Origin: Mesorhizobium sp. 131-2-1
Lineage (GTDB): Bacteria; Pseudomonadota; Alphaproteobacteria; Rhizobiales; Rhizobiaceae
Direction of reading: 5' to 3'
Length of the DNA stretch: 64,000 nt
Assembly: GCF_016756535.1 (NCBI RefSeq)
Contig: NZ_AP023247.1
Span: 558,001 to 622,000, forward strand
The position numbers were made by a program, and so were the translations under genes. This document shows, in pieces, positions 54,692 to 62,770 of this stretch. Under the pieces are notes generated by a model. It was not told where the DNA came from, made no database searches, and saw nothing but the letters and a program-made list of their open reading frames with translations. How positions within the stretch are numbered: position 1 is the first letter of the stretch; every line of letters starts with the position of its first letter.

Positions 54692-55153
54692 ATGCCCGAA
54701 CCTGCCGTAAAGCCTGAAAACATCCATGGAACCGCAATCCTGATCGGCGAGCGGGGCGTCCTCATCACCGGACCGTCCGGCGCCGGCAAGACGACGCTGG
54801 CGCTGACGCTGATCGACCATTGCCGCGCGCGGGGGCTGTTTTCGCGGCTGATCGGCGACGACAGGCTGCTTGCCATGACTCATGGCGGGCGGCTGGTCTG
54901 CCGCGTGCCGGCGACGATCGCCGGCCTCGCCGAGGTGCCGGGGTTCATCCCACGCCCGCTGCCGTTCGAGCCGGGCGGGGTGATCGACCTCAATGTGCGG
55001 CTGGTGCCGCCAGCGGAAATGGCCCGTTTCCAGGAGGAAATCCGCGAACCGGTCGCGGGCTGCCTGGTGCCGCGCGTCGACCTTGCCGAGCGCAACGCCG
55101 CCACCGCCTTGCCGGCCGTCATGGCGCGGCTCTCTATCGCGCCTTTTTTGTGA
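54692..55153 (+). CDS. hprK: HPr kinase/phosphorylase, short alphaproteobacterial type (HprK)
   Basis: The 153-residue protein consists only of the HprK catalytic domain: P-loop GPSGAGKTT (residues 27-35), LIGDDRLLA and a FEPGGVIDLNV block. The N-terminal domain of the Firmicute enzyme is absent, as usual in rhizobia. It phosphorylates the regulatory Ser of HPr. The ATG at 54692 is chosen; a TTG at 54674 overlaps the chvG stop. The order chvI-chvG-hprK-EIIA-HPr is conserved. Confidence 0.9.
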   Translation: MPEPAVKPENIHGTAILIGERGVLITGPSGAGKTTLALTLIDHCRARGLFSRLIGDDRLLAMTHGGRLVCRVPATIAGLAEVPGFIPRPLPFEPGGVIDLNVRLVPPAEMARFQEEIREPVAGCLVPRVDLAERNAATALPAVMARLSIAPFL

Positions 55154-55318
55154 TTCCGCTTCGGCTTTTTTGCTGCAATGCGTCAAAATGGCCCAGGCCT
55201 GCGCAATTTTGGGCTTGTCAACGCGCCGCGCGTCGACAAGATAGCGCTCCCGCCGCCTGGAATGGCTGGCGAGCATAAAATACGCCTGTGAAGCGGCGAT
55301 GACGGGAGCCACCAAAGA

Positions 55319-55720
55319 ATGATCGGACTCGTGCTCGTGACGCACGGTCAGCTGGCCACGGAGTTCCGACATGCCGTGGAACATGTCGTCGGGCCACAAG
55401 ACAATTTCGAAACCGTGGCGATCGGCGCCGATGACGATATGGAGCAGCGCCGCCGCGACATCGTCGACGCCGTGGCGCGCGTCGACACCGGCGCCGGCGT
55501 GATCGTGCTCACCGACATGTTCGGCGGCACGCCGTCCAACCTTGCCATTTCGGTGATGGAGTCCGGCCGCACCGAGGTCATCGCCGGCATGAACCTGCCG
55601 ATGCTGATCAAGCTTTCCTCGATCCGCAAAGGCGACAACATGGCCGCCGCGCTCGACGAGGCGCAGGCGGCAGGACGCAAATACATCAACGTCGCCAGCC
55701 AGCTCCTGAGCAGCAAATGA
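55319..55720 (+). CDS. PTS EIIA component, mannose family
   Basis: The 133-residue protein is an isolated EIIA-Man domain with the phosphorylated His9 in LVLVTHGQLA and TDMFGGTPSN. No membrane EIIB/C is near, so it belongs to the regulatory PTS of rhizobia rather than to a sugar transporter. The ATG at 55319 has a GGGAG site upstream. Its stop overlaps the HPr ATG (ATGA), so they are translationally coupled. Confidence 0.92.
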   Translation: MIGLVLVTHGQLATEFRHAVEHVVGPQDNFETVAIGADDDMEQRRRDIVDAVARVDTGAGVIVLTDMFGGTPSNLAISVMESGRTEVIAGMNLPMLIKLSSIRKGDNMAAALDEAQAAGRKYINVASQLLSSK

Positions 55721-56013
55721 ACGCGCTGTCGCCGGAACAAGACCACGTCGTGCGGGATTTTCCGATCGTCAACCAGCGCGGCCTGCATGCGCGCGCGTCG
55801 GCGAAATTCGTCCAGGTGGCGAGCAGCTTCGACGCCGCGATCCATGTCGAAAAGGACGGCGTCCAGGTCGGCGGCACCTCGATCATGGGCCTGATGATGC
55901 TGGCGGCGAGCCCGGGCTATTCGATCCGCGTCACCGCCAGCGGACCGCAAGCTCTGCAGGCGCTCGATGCGCTGGAGCAACTGGTGGCCTCGCGCTTCGG
56001 CGAGGAATGCTGA
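55717..56013 (+). CDS. ptsH: HPr phosphocarrier protein
   Basis: The 98-residue HPr has the active-site His24 in QRGLHARASAKF and the regulatory Ser about 55 in GGTSIMGLMMLAA, the site for HprK. It links PTS phosphorylation state to carbon and nitrogen control in rhizobia. It overlaps the upstream EIIA gene by four bases and is followed by a repeat-rich gap. Confidence 0.93.
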   Translation: MNALSPEQDHVVRDFPIVNQRGLHARASAKFVQVASSFDAAIHVEKDGVQVGGTSIMGLMMLAASPGYSIRVTASGPQALQALDALEQLVASRFGEEC

Positions 56014-56379
56014 CGGCGTCTTTGTCGGAGATATGCTGAGAGCGTCTGATGGGGTCGCCGACCCTCTCCGGGTTCTTTTTCCTGCGCAATTCCGGACGGA
56101 AAGCTGATTCGCACTTTCCTGGTTTTGCTCTAAAGCGCGTCGCGCCTAAACGGCCTCATACGACGCACTTTAGAACGTTGTTCTTATGCATGTCGTTATC
56201 CCAAAACCGCCGCGCACTTTTGGGCGACATGCATTGGCAAAGACATGCACGAATAAAGATTTCTTTATATCCCATTGTCGTTTGGATGCCGATCTGCTAG
56301 TCAGGCCGGCAATTCGCGCCCTTCCATGCGCCGTCTGGCGCCGGCGCGTGCCATAGACAAATCACACCGGAGCACTGCC
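56014..56379. repeat. cluster of palindromic elements upstream of ahcY
   Basis: This 366-bp gap has three adjacent small palindromes. The first is 56086-56130 (GCAATTCCGG...GGTTTTGC). The second is 56131-56172 (TAAAGCGCGTCG with CGACGCACTTTA). The third is 56186-56234 (ATGCATGTCG with CGACATGCAT, a 10-bp perfect stem). An ATAAAG palindrome and the ahcY leader follow. No gene is seen. The arrangement 56131-56234 resembles the repeat at 37017, suggesting a composite mobile repeat. Confidence 0.6.
56253..56268. promoter_or_regulatory. ATAAAG-ATTT-CTTTAT palindrome upstream of ahcY
   Basis: This AT-rich palindrome, with 6-bp perfect arms, lies about 110 bases before the ahcY start and is distinct from the GC-rich repeats beside it. 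Its form resembles sites of SAH-responsive ArsR-family regulators (SahR/SamR) described for methionine-cycle genes of Proteobacteria. That assignment is from recollection and is tentative. Confidence 0.45.
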
Positions 56380-57780
56380 ATGACGGGTAGCAAGGACTAT
56401 GTGGTCGCCGACATTTCGCTTGCCGGCTGGGGCCGCAAGGAAATCGAGATCGCCGAAACCGAGATGCCGGGCCTGATGGCCTGCCGCGAGGAGTTCGGCG
56501 ACAAGAAGCCGCTCAAGGGCGCGCGCATCACCGGCTCGCTGCACATGACGATCCAGACCGCGGTCCTGATCGAGACGCTGAAGGCGCTGGGCGCCGACAT
56601 CCGCTGGGCCTCGTGCAACATCTTCTCGACGCAGGACCATGCCGCGGCGGCGATCGCCGAGGCCGGCATCCCGGTGTTCGCCATCAAGGGCGAGACGCTC
56701 GAGGACTATTGGGAATACACCGACAAGATCTTCCAGTGGGCCGATGGCGGCACCTCCAACATGATCCTCGACGATGGCGGCGACGCCACCATGTACATCC
56801 TGATCGGCGCCCGCGCCGAGGCCGGCGAGGATGTGCTGTCCAATCCGGGCAGCGAGGAGGAAGAGATCCTGTTCGCCCAGATCAAGAAGCGCCTGAAGGC
56901 ATCGCCCGGCTTCTTCACCAAGCAGAAGGAAGCGATCCGCGGCGTCACCGAGGAGACGACCACCGGCGTTAACCGGCTCTACCAGCTGCAGAAGAGGGGC
57001 CTGCTGCCGTTCCCGGCGATCAACGTCAATGACTCGGTGACCAAGTCGAAATTCGACAACAAGTACGGCTGCAAGGAATCGCTGGTCGACGGCATCCGCC
57101 GCGGCACCGACACGATGATGGCTGGCAAGGTCGCCGTCGTCTGCGGCTATGGCGACGTCGGCAAGGGCTCGTCGGCCTCGCTGAAGGGCGCCGGCGCTCG
57201 CGTCAAGGTCACCGAGGTCGACCCGATCTGCGCGCTGCAGGCGGCGATGGACGGCTTCGAGGTGGTCACGCTGGAAGATGCCGCGCCGACGGCCGACATC
57301 GTCATTACCACCACCGGCAACAAGGATGTCGTCACCCTCGACCACATGCGGTCGATGAAGGACATGGTGATCGTCGGCAACATCGGCCACTTCGACAACG
57401 AGATCCAGGTGGCGGCGCTGCGCAACCTGAAATGGACCAACGTCAAGCCGCAAGTCGACATGATCACCTTCCCGGACGGCAAGCGGATGATCCTTTTGTC
57501 AGAGGGCCGCTTGCTCAATCTCGGCAACGCCACGGGCCATCCGAGCTTCGTCATGTCGGCGTCCTTCACCAACCAGGTGCTGGCGCAGATCGAGCTCTAC
57601 AGCAAGCACGGCCAGTACCAGAACCAGGTCTACGTGCTGCCGAAGCATCTCGACGAGAAGGTCGCCCGCCTGCATCTCGGCAAGCTCGGCGCACGCCTGA
57701 CCGAACTGTCCGGCGAACAGGCCGCCTATATCGGCGTGACGCCGCAAGGGCCGTTCAAGCCGGAACACTACCGCTATTAA
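56380..57780 (+). CDS. ahcY: adenosylhomocysteinase (AhcY/SahH)
   Basis: The 466-residue enzyme has the NAD-binding [10 protein letters not shown], substrate-binding DDGGDATM and the C-terminal KPEHYRY tail that completes the partner's NAD site. It hydrolyses S-adenosylhomocysteine to adenosine and homocysteine. The length is usual for the bacterial form with the 40-residue insert. The ATG at 56380 follows GGAG. A terminator follows the stop. Confidence 0.97.
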   Translation: MTGSKDYVVADISLAGWGRKEIEIAETEMPGLMACREEFGDKKPLKGARITGSLHMTIQTAVLIETLKALGADIRWASCNIFSTQDHAAAAIAEAGIPVFAIKGETLEDYWEYTDKIFQWADGGTSNMILDDGGDATMYILIGARAEAGEDVLSNPGSEEEEILFAQIKKRLKASPGFFTKQKEAIRGVTEETTTGVNRLYQLQKRGLLPFPAINVNDSVTKSKFDNKYGCKESLVDGIRRGTDTMMAGKVAVVCGYGDVGKGSSASLKGAGARVKVTEVDPICALQAAMDGFEVVTLEDAAPTADIVITTTGNKDVVTLDHMRSMKDMVIVGNIGHFDNEIQVAALRNLKWTNVKPQVDMITFPDGKRMILLSEGRLLNLGNATGHPSFVMSASFTNQVLAQIELYSKHGQYQNQVYVLPKHLDEKVARLHLGKLGARLTELSGEQAAYIGVTPQGPFKPEHYRY

Positions 57781-57810
57781 CCAAAACAGACGTTACCACC
57801 AGATATTGAG

Positions 57811-57846
57811 GCCGGGCGATTGACTTTTCGCCCGGCTTTATTTTTG
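57811..57846 (+). terminator. intrinsic terminator of ahcY
   Basis: GCCGGGCG (57811-57818) and CGCCCGGC (57829-57836) form an 8-bp stem with a 10-nt loop, followed by TTTATTTTT. Confidence 0.85.
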
Positions 57847-57969
57847 CGCGGAATGATTCTTCACGCCGATTCCAGCAGGCGTTATTGTTGTGATTCGCGG
57901 TCCGGGGGACGCGGGCCGGGATTCGCAATCAGGGCGGTCTTGCATTCAGGCGGCGAAGAGGACCAAGAC

Positions 57970-60531
57970 ATGCCGGGGGAAAACCCGCCTCGCGCGGGAC
58001 AGGCCGTTTCCGGCGGCCAAAGCGATTCGGTGACATCGGGCGCCGCCGTCAGGGGCGGGCGTCTGTCATGGCGTGGCGGTGTCCGCATGGCGGCGCTTCT
58101 CGCTGGCTCGGCGCTTTGCAGCCCGTTGCTTGGCCTTGCGGCGCATGCCGAAACCGTCGCGCAATCGGCCGGGCTCTCGGTCAGCACGGTCGAGGTGATG
58201 CAGCTCGCCATGTTCGCCGGGGTGATGGGGGCCGCCCTTGTCTCGGCCATCTTCCTGATCCGCGAAAGGGCCCGCACCTCGGCGCAGAACGCCGAGCTCA
58301 GGACCCGCATCGCCGACGTCAACGCGGCGCTGCAGCGCTCCGAGGCGCTGCTCAATCTGCGCGACCAGCGTGTCGTGGTGTGGGCTTCCGAGAACAAGAA
58401 GCCCGAGCTCATCGGAACATTGCCGCTGGAGAGCGGCGCGCCCGAGGACCGGGCCGCCTTCCTCGCCTTCGGCCGCTGGCTGATGCCGCGCTCGGCCGCG
58501 GCGCTCGAACATGCCGTGGCGGCGTTGCGGGAAAAGGCGAAGGCCTTCGACCTGATCATCGAAACGCAGGCCGGGGTGCCGCTCGAAGTGCAGGGGCGCA
58601 AGAGCGCGTCGCATGTGCTGGTGCGCTTCGTGTCGCTGTCGGAAACGCTGCGCAGCCAGGCGCGGCTGAAGATCGAGAACCAGCGGCTCAGCGCCGACTA
58701 CGAGACCATGCTCGGCCTGCTCGACGCACTGAAGATGCCGACATGGCTGCGCGCCGCCGACGGGCGGCTGAAATGGGTCAACCGCGCCTATGCCGAGGCG
58801 GTCGAGGCGCAAAATGCCGAAGCGGCGGTGCGCGAAACCAAGGAATTCCTGGGCGGCCAGGCGCGCGAGCAGATCGCCGAGCAGCACAAGGCGCGACCGG
58901 TGTTCGAACAGACGCTGTCCACGGTGATCGAAGGCGATCGCCGGATGTTCTCGGTGACCGATTTCGCCGGCCCCGAGGGCTCGGCCGGGCTTGCCTGCGA
59001 CACCAGCGCCACCGAAACCATCCGCGGCGAATATGAGCGCACGGTGCGCAGCCACGCCGACACGCTCGACCAGCTCAACACCGCCGTCGCCATCTTCGAC
59101 ACCAATGAGAAGCTGCGCTTCTTCAACCAGGCGTTCCAGAAACTGTGGAACCTCGACAGCGGCTTCCTGCACAGCGCCCCGGACAATGCCTTGCTGCTCG
59201 ACCGGCTGCGCAGCGAAGGCAAGATCGCCGAACAGCCGGAGTGGCGGCGCTGGAAGGAAGGCCTGCTCGGCGCCTATCGCGCGGTCGAATCGCAGGAGCA
59301 CTGGTGGCACCTGCCCGACGGTAAGACCATCCGCGTGGTGGCCAACCCGCAGCCCAAGGGCGGCGTGACCTGGGTGTTCGAGAACCTGACCGAGAAGATG
59401 GACCTCGAAAGCCGCTACCAGACGGCGGTGCGCGTGCAGGGCGAGACGCTGGACAATCTTGCCGAGGGCGTGGCGGTGTTCGGTCCGGACGGGCGGCTTC
59501 GCCTGTCGAACCCGGCTTTCGTCGCGCTATGGGGCCTGGACAAGGACGTGATCAAGCCCAATGTCCACGTCTCGGCGATCCGCGACCTTTGCGACCGGCG
59601 CGCCACGGACAGTCCGTGGGGCGGCTTCGTCGCCGCCATCACCGGCTTCGACGACGAGCGCCGCGACCGCCACGGCCAGAGCGAGCTCGTCAACGGCACG
59701 GTGCTTAGCTACGCGGTGATCCATTTGCCCAACGGGCAAGTGATGATGACCTTCGTCGACGTCACCGACAGCGTCAATGTCGAGCGGGCGCTGAAGGACA
59801 AGAACGAAGCGCTGGAGCGGTCCGACCAGCTGAAGAACGAGTTCGTGCAGCACGTTTCCTACGAGCTGCGCTCGCCGCTGACCAACATCATCGGCTTCAC
59901 CGAGCTGCTGTCGCTGCCTTCGACCGGGCCGCTGACGCCGAAGCAGCGCGAATATGTCGAGCATGTCGGCTCGTCCTCCTCGGTGCTGCTCACCATCGTC
60001 AACGACATACTGGATCTCGCCACCGTCGATGCCGGCATCATGCAGCTCGACATTTCCGAGGTCAGCGTCGACCGGACCATCGCGGCGGCCGCCGAGCTGG
60101 TGGCCGACCGGCTGGAAGAGCATTCGATCACGCTCAGGGTCGACGCCGCGGCGGCGCCGAAGAGCTTCCATGGCGACGAGACCCGCATCCGCCAGATCCT
60201 CTACAATCTCTTGAGCAACGCCGCGAACTACGCGCCGGAAGCAAGCACCGTCACCCTTGCCTGCCGCCAGCTCGCCGACGGCGTGGAATTCTCCGTCCAT
60301 GACGACGGGCCCGGCATGCCGCCGGACGTGCTGGATTCGGTGTTCCGCCGCTTCGAGCCGAGGACCAATGGCGGGCGCCGGCGCGGTGCCGGCCTCGGCC
60401 TGTCGATCGTCAAGAGCTTTGTCGAGCTGCATGGCGGCAGCGTCCGCATCGAAACCGGCAAAGACCAGGGCACCACCGTCATCTGCACCTTCCCGGCCGC
60501 GCCTTCGGGCATTCGCGCCGCGGCCGAGTAG
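57970..60531 (+). CDS. divL: DivL-type PAS-containing tyrosine pseudo-histidine kinase
   Basis: The 853-residue protein has one or two N-terminal membrane helices (about 39-98), a coiled-coil linker, at least two or three PAS-like domains (about 240-600), a dimerisation box and a HATPase domain (NLLSNAANYAP, DDGPGMP, GAGLGLSIVKS). In the dimerisation box the phospho-accepting His is replaced: HVSYELRSPLT has Tyr631. This is the diagnostic feature of DivL, which regulates CckA and the CtrA cell-cycle pathway. The ATG at 57970 follows GAGGA; longer frames are possible. Gene order beside tsaE fits rhizobial divL. Confidence 0.85.
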   Translation: MPGENPPRAGQAVSGGQSDSVTSGAAVRGGRLSWRGGVRMAALLAGSALCSPLLGLAAHAETVAQSAGLSVSTVEVMQLAMFAGVMGAALVSAIFLIRERARTSAQNAELRTRIADVNAALQRSEALLNLRDQRVVVWASENKKPELIGTLPLESGAPEDRAAFLAFGRWLMPRSAAALEHAVAALREKAKAFDLIIETQAGVPLEVQGRKSASHVLVRFVSLSETLRSQARLKIENQRLSADYETMLGLLDALKMPTWLRAADGRLKWVNRAYAEAVEAQNAEAAVRETKEFLGGQAREQIAEQHKARPVFEQTLSTVIEGDRRMFSVTDFAGPEGSAGLACDTSATETIRGEYERTVRSHADTLDQLNTAVAIFDTNEKLRFFNQAFQKLWNLDSGFLHSAPDNALLLDRLRSEGKIAEQPEWRRWKEGLLGAYRAVESQEHWWHLPDGKTIRVVANPQPKGGVTWVFENLTEKMDLESRYQTAVRVQGETLDNLAEGVAVFGPDGRLRLSNPAFVALWGLDKDVIKPNVHVSAIRDLCDRRATDSPWGGFVAAITGFDDERRDRHGQSELVNGTVLSYAVIHLPNGQVMMTFVDVTDSVNVERALKDKNEALERSDQLKNEFVQHVSYELRSPLTNIIGFTELLSLPSTGPLTPKQREYVEHVGSSSSVLLTIVNDILDLATVDAGIMQLDISEVSVDRTIAAAAELVADRLEEHSITLRVDAAAAPKSFHGDETRIRQILYNLLSNAANYAPEASTVTLACRQLADGVEFSVHDDGPGMPPDVLDSVFRRFEPRTNGGRRRGAGLGLSIVKSFVELHGGSVRIETGKDQGTTVICTFPAAPSGIRAAAE

Positions 60532-60539
60532 CGGGCCTC

Positions 60540-62045
60540 ATGGCAGGGCTGGAGCGTTTTCTCGCCGACGAAGCCGCCACGGCAAGGCTCGGGGAAGACC
60601 TGGCGATGGCGCTGCGCCCGGGCGATGTGCTGGCGCTCAAGGGCGATCTCGGCGCCGGCAAGTCGACGCTGGCGCGGGCGCTCATCCGGGCGCTGGCCGA
60701 CGATGCCGGCCTCGACGTGCCGAGCCCGACCTTCACGCTGGTCCAGAGCTACGAGACGCGCTTTCCGGTGCATCATTTCGATCTCTACCGGCTGTCCGCG
60801 GCCGGTGAACTCGACGAACTCGGCTTCGACGACGCGCTGGCGCAAGGGGCGGCCCTGGTCGAATGGCCGGAACGGGCCGAGACCGCCCTGCCGGACGGCA
60901 CGCTCTGGATCGAGCTCGCGCATCAGGGCGACGGCCGCCTGGCGAAATTGTCCGGGACGGGGCCCGCCTTCGATCGCGCGACGCGGTCGCTGGCGATGCG
61001 CGATTTCCTGGTCACGGCCGGCTGGGGCGACGCCGGCAGGCGCTTCTTCGTCGGCGATGCTTCCGCGCGCTCCTATGAAATCGTCTCGCTTGCCGGCCTT
61101 GCGCCGCGCGTGCTGATGAACTCGCCGCGGCTCGTGCTCGGCCCGCCGGTGCGCGACGGCAAGCCTTACGCGGTCATCGCCCACACCGCGCAATCCGTCA
61201 CCGCCTTCGTCGCCATCGACCACGCCTTGCTGGCGGCGGGCGTCAGCGTGCCGCGGATCCATGCCGAGGATCTCGACCAGGGTTTTTTGCTGCTCGAGCA
61301 TCTCGGCTCGGAAGGGTTTTTGGGCGGGAATGGCGAACCGATCGCCGAGCGCTATGCGGCTGCGGCCGAGCTGCTGGCCATGATGCATGGCAAGACCTGG
61401 CCCGACAGGATGGAAGCGGCGCCCGGCATCGTCCACGACGTGCCGCCCTTCGACCGCGAGGCCATGCTGATCGAGGCCGACCTCCTGGTCGACTGGTATG
61501 TGCCGATGCTGACCGGCAAGCCGGCGAGCGACGCGCTGGTTGCCGGATACCACAAGGAATGGAACGCGGCTCTCGACCGGCTGCAAGGCAGCGAATACAC
61601 GCTGATGCTGCGCGATTTCCATTCGCCCAACATCATTTGGCGTAGCGACCGCGCCAGTCACGACCGGCTCGGCATCGTCGACGTCCAGGACGCGCTGATC
61701 GGCCCCGCCGCCTATGACGTCGCCTCGCTCGCCATGGACGCCCGCGTGACCATTTCGCCCGCGATCGAGAAGCAGACGCTCGATGCCTACATCGCGGCGC
61801 GCCATGCCGCCGGCGCCTTCGACGAAGCGGCCTTCCGGGAGGCCTACGCCATCATGGCGGCGCAGCGCAATTCGAAGATCCTCGGCATTTTCGTGCGGCT
61901 CGAAAAGCGCGACGGCAAACCCTTCTATCTCAAGCACCTGCCGCGCATCCGCGACTATCTCAGAAGAGCGCTGGCGCACCCCGCGCTTGCCGGGCTACAC
62001 GACTTCTACGCCGCCCATGGCCTGCTGGAAGAACGAACGCCGTGA
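60540..62045 (+). CDS. TsaE fused to an aminoglycoside-phosphotransferase-type kinase (AmgK-like)
   Basis: The 501-residue protein has an N-terminal TsaE domain (about 1-150; P-loop GDLGAGKSTL at 35-44, SPTFTLVQSYE and HFDLYRL). TsaE is the ATPase of the t6A37 tRNA-modification complex. A C-terminal phosphotransferase follows (about 165-495; LRDFHSPNIIW near 356-366 and VDVQDALIGPAAYDV). The second half with the next gene matches AmgK/MurU of cell-wall recycling, where AmgK phosphorylates MurNAc at the anomeric position. The ATG at 60540 lies 8 bases after divL. Confidence 0.87.
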   Translation: MAGLERFLADEAATARLGEDLAMALRPGDVLALKGDLGAGKSTLARALIRALADDAGLDVPSPTFTLVQSYETRFPVHHFDLYRLSAAGELDELGFDDALAQGAALVEWPERAETALPDGTLWIELAHQGDGRLAKLSGTGPAFDRATRSLAMRDFLVTAGWGDAGRRFFVGDASARSYEIVSLAGLAPRVLMNSPRLVLGPPVRDGKPYAVIAHTAQSVTAFVAIDHALLAAGVSVPRIHAEDLDQGFLLLEHLGSEGFLGGNGEPIAERYAAAAELLAMMHGKTWPDRMEAAPGIVHDVPPFDREAMLIEADLLVDWYVPMLTGKPASDALVAGYHKEWNAALDRLQGSEYTLMLRDFHSPNIIWRSDRASHDRLGIVDVQDALIGPAAYDVASLAMDARVTISPAIEKQTLDAYIAARHAAGAFDEAAFREAYAIMAAQRNSKILGIFVRLEKRDGKPFYLKHLPRIRDYLRRALAHPALAGLHDFYAAHGLLEERTP

Positions 62046-62770
62046 CCGCAAATCCCAAGACCGCAATGGTGCTCGCCGCCGGGCTCGGAAAGCGCATGCG
62101 GCCGATCACCGACACGATCCCGAAGCCGCTGGTGGAGATCGCCGGCAAGACCCTGCTCGACTGGGGGCTGGACAGCCTTGCAAGCGCCGGTGTCGATACG
62201 GCCGTGGTCAACGTCCACTATCTTCCAGACCAGATCATCGCCCATGTCGCCGGCCGTGTGGCGCCGAGGATCGCCATTTCCGACGAGCGCGAGATGCTGC
62301 TGGATTCGGCTGGCGGCATCGTCAAGGCGCTTCCCTTGCTCGGGGAAGAGCCCTTCTACATCATCAATGCCGACACATTCTGGATCGACAGCGGCCAGCC
62401 CAGCCTCGAGCGCCTTTCCCTTGCATGGGACGCAGCGAGAATGGATATTCTGCTGATGCTCACCGATCTCGACTCGGCAACCGGACACTGCGTCGGCACC
62501 GATTTCCTGGCGGCGCCTGACGGTGCGCTCCGCCGCTCGAAAGGCGACCCGGCCGGCCTGATCTATGCCGGGGCCGCGATCGTTCATCCGCGCATCTTGA
62601 AGGATGCGCCGACGGGACCGCACTCGCTCAACGCCTATTTCGACACGGCGATTGCCGCGGGACGGCTGTTCGGCATGCAAATGACCGGCCACTGGATCAC
62701 GGTCGGCACGCCCGACGCCATTCCGCTCGCCGAGGCGGCGGTCGCCGGCGCGCTCGCGAAAGCGATATGA
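62042..62770 (+). CDS. murU: N-acetylmuramate-1-phosphate uridylyltransferase-like nucleotidyltransferase (MurU)
   Basis: The 242-residue protein has the nucleotidyltransferase motif LAAGLGKRMRPITDTIPKPL (residues 11-30) and INADTFWID with a metal-binding Asp. Next to an AmgK-like kinase it fits MurU, which makes UDP-MurNAc from MurNAc-1-phosphate in peptidoglycan recycling. The start is GTG at 62042, overlapping the upstream stop (GTGA), and its stop overlaps the addB ATG, so the three genes are translationally coupled. Confidence 0.87.
   Translation: MTANPKTAMVLAAGLGKRMRPITDTIPKPLVEIAGKTLLDWGLDSLASAGVDTAVVNVHYLPDQIIAHVAGRVAPRIAISDEREMLLDSAGGIVKALPLLGEEPFYIINADTFWIDSGQPSLERLSLAWDAARMDILLMLTDLDSATGHCVGTDFLAAPDGALRRSKGDPAGLIYAGAAIVHPRILKDAPTGPHSLNAYFDTAIAAGRLFGMQMTGHWITVGTPDAIPLAEAAVAGALAKAI

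Noticed and set aside
56235..56379. SAH or SAM riboswitch upstream of ahcY
   Set aside because: I looked for a conserved aptamer-like core and found only the ATAAAG palindrome and a GC-rich leader; no recognisable SAH, SAM-II or SAM/SAH aptamer could be supported by eye.
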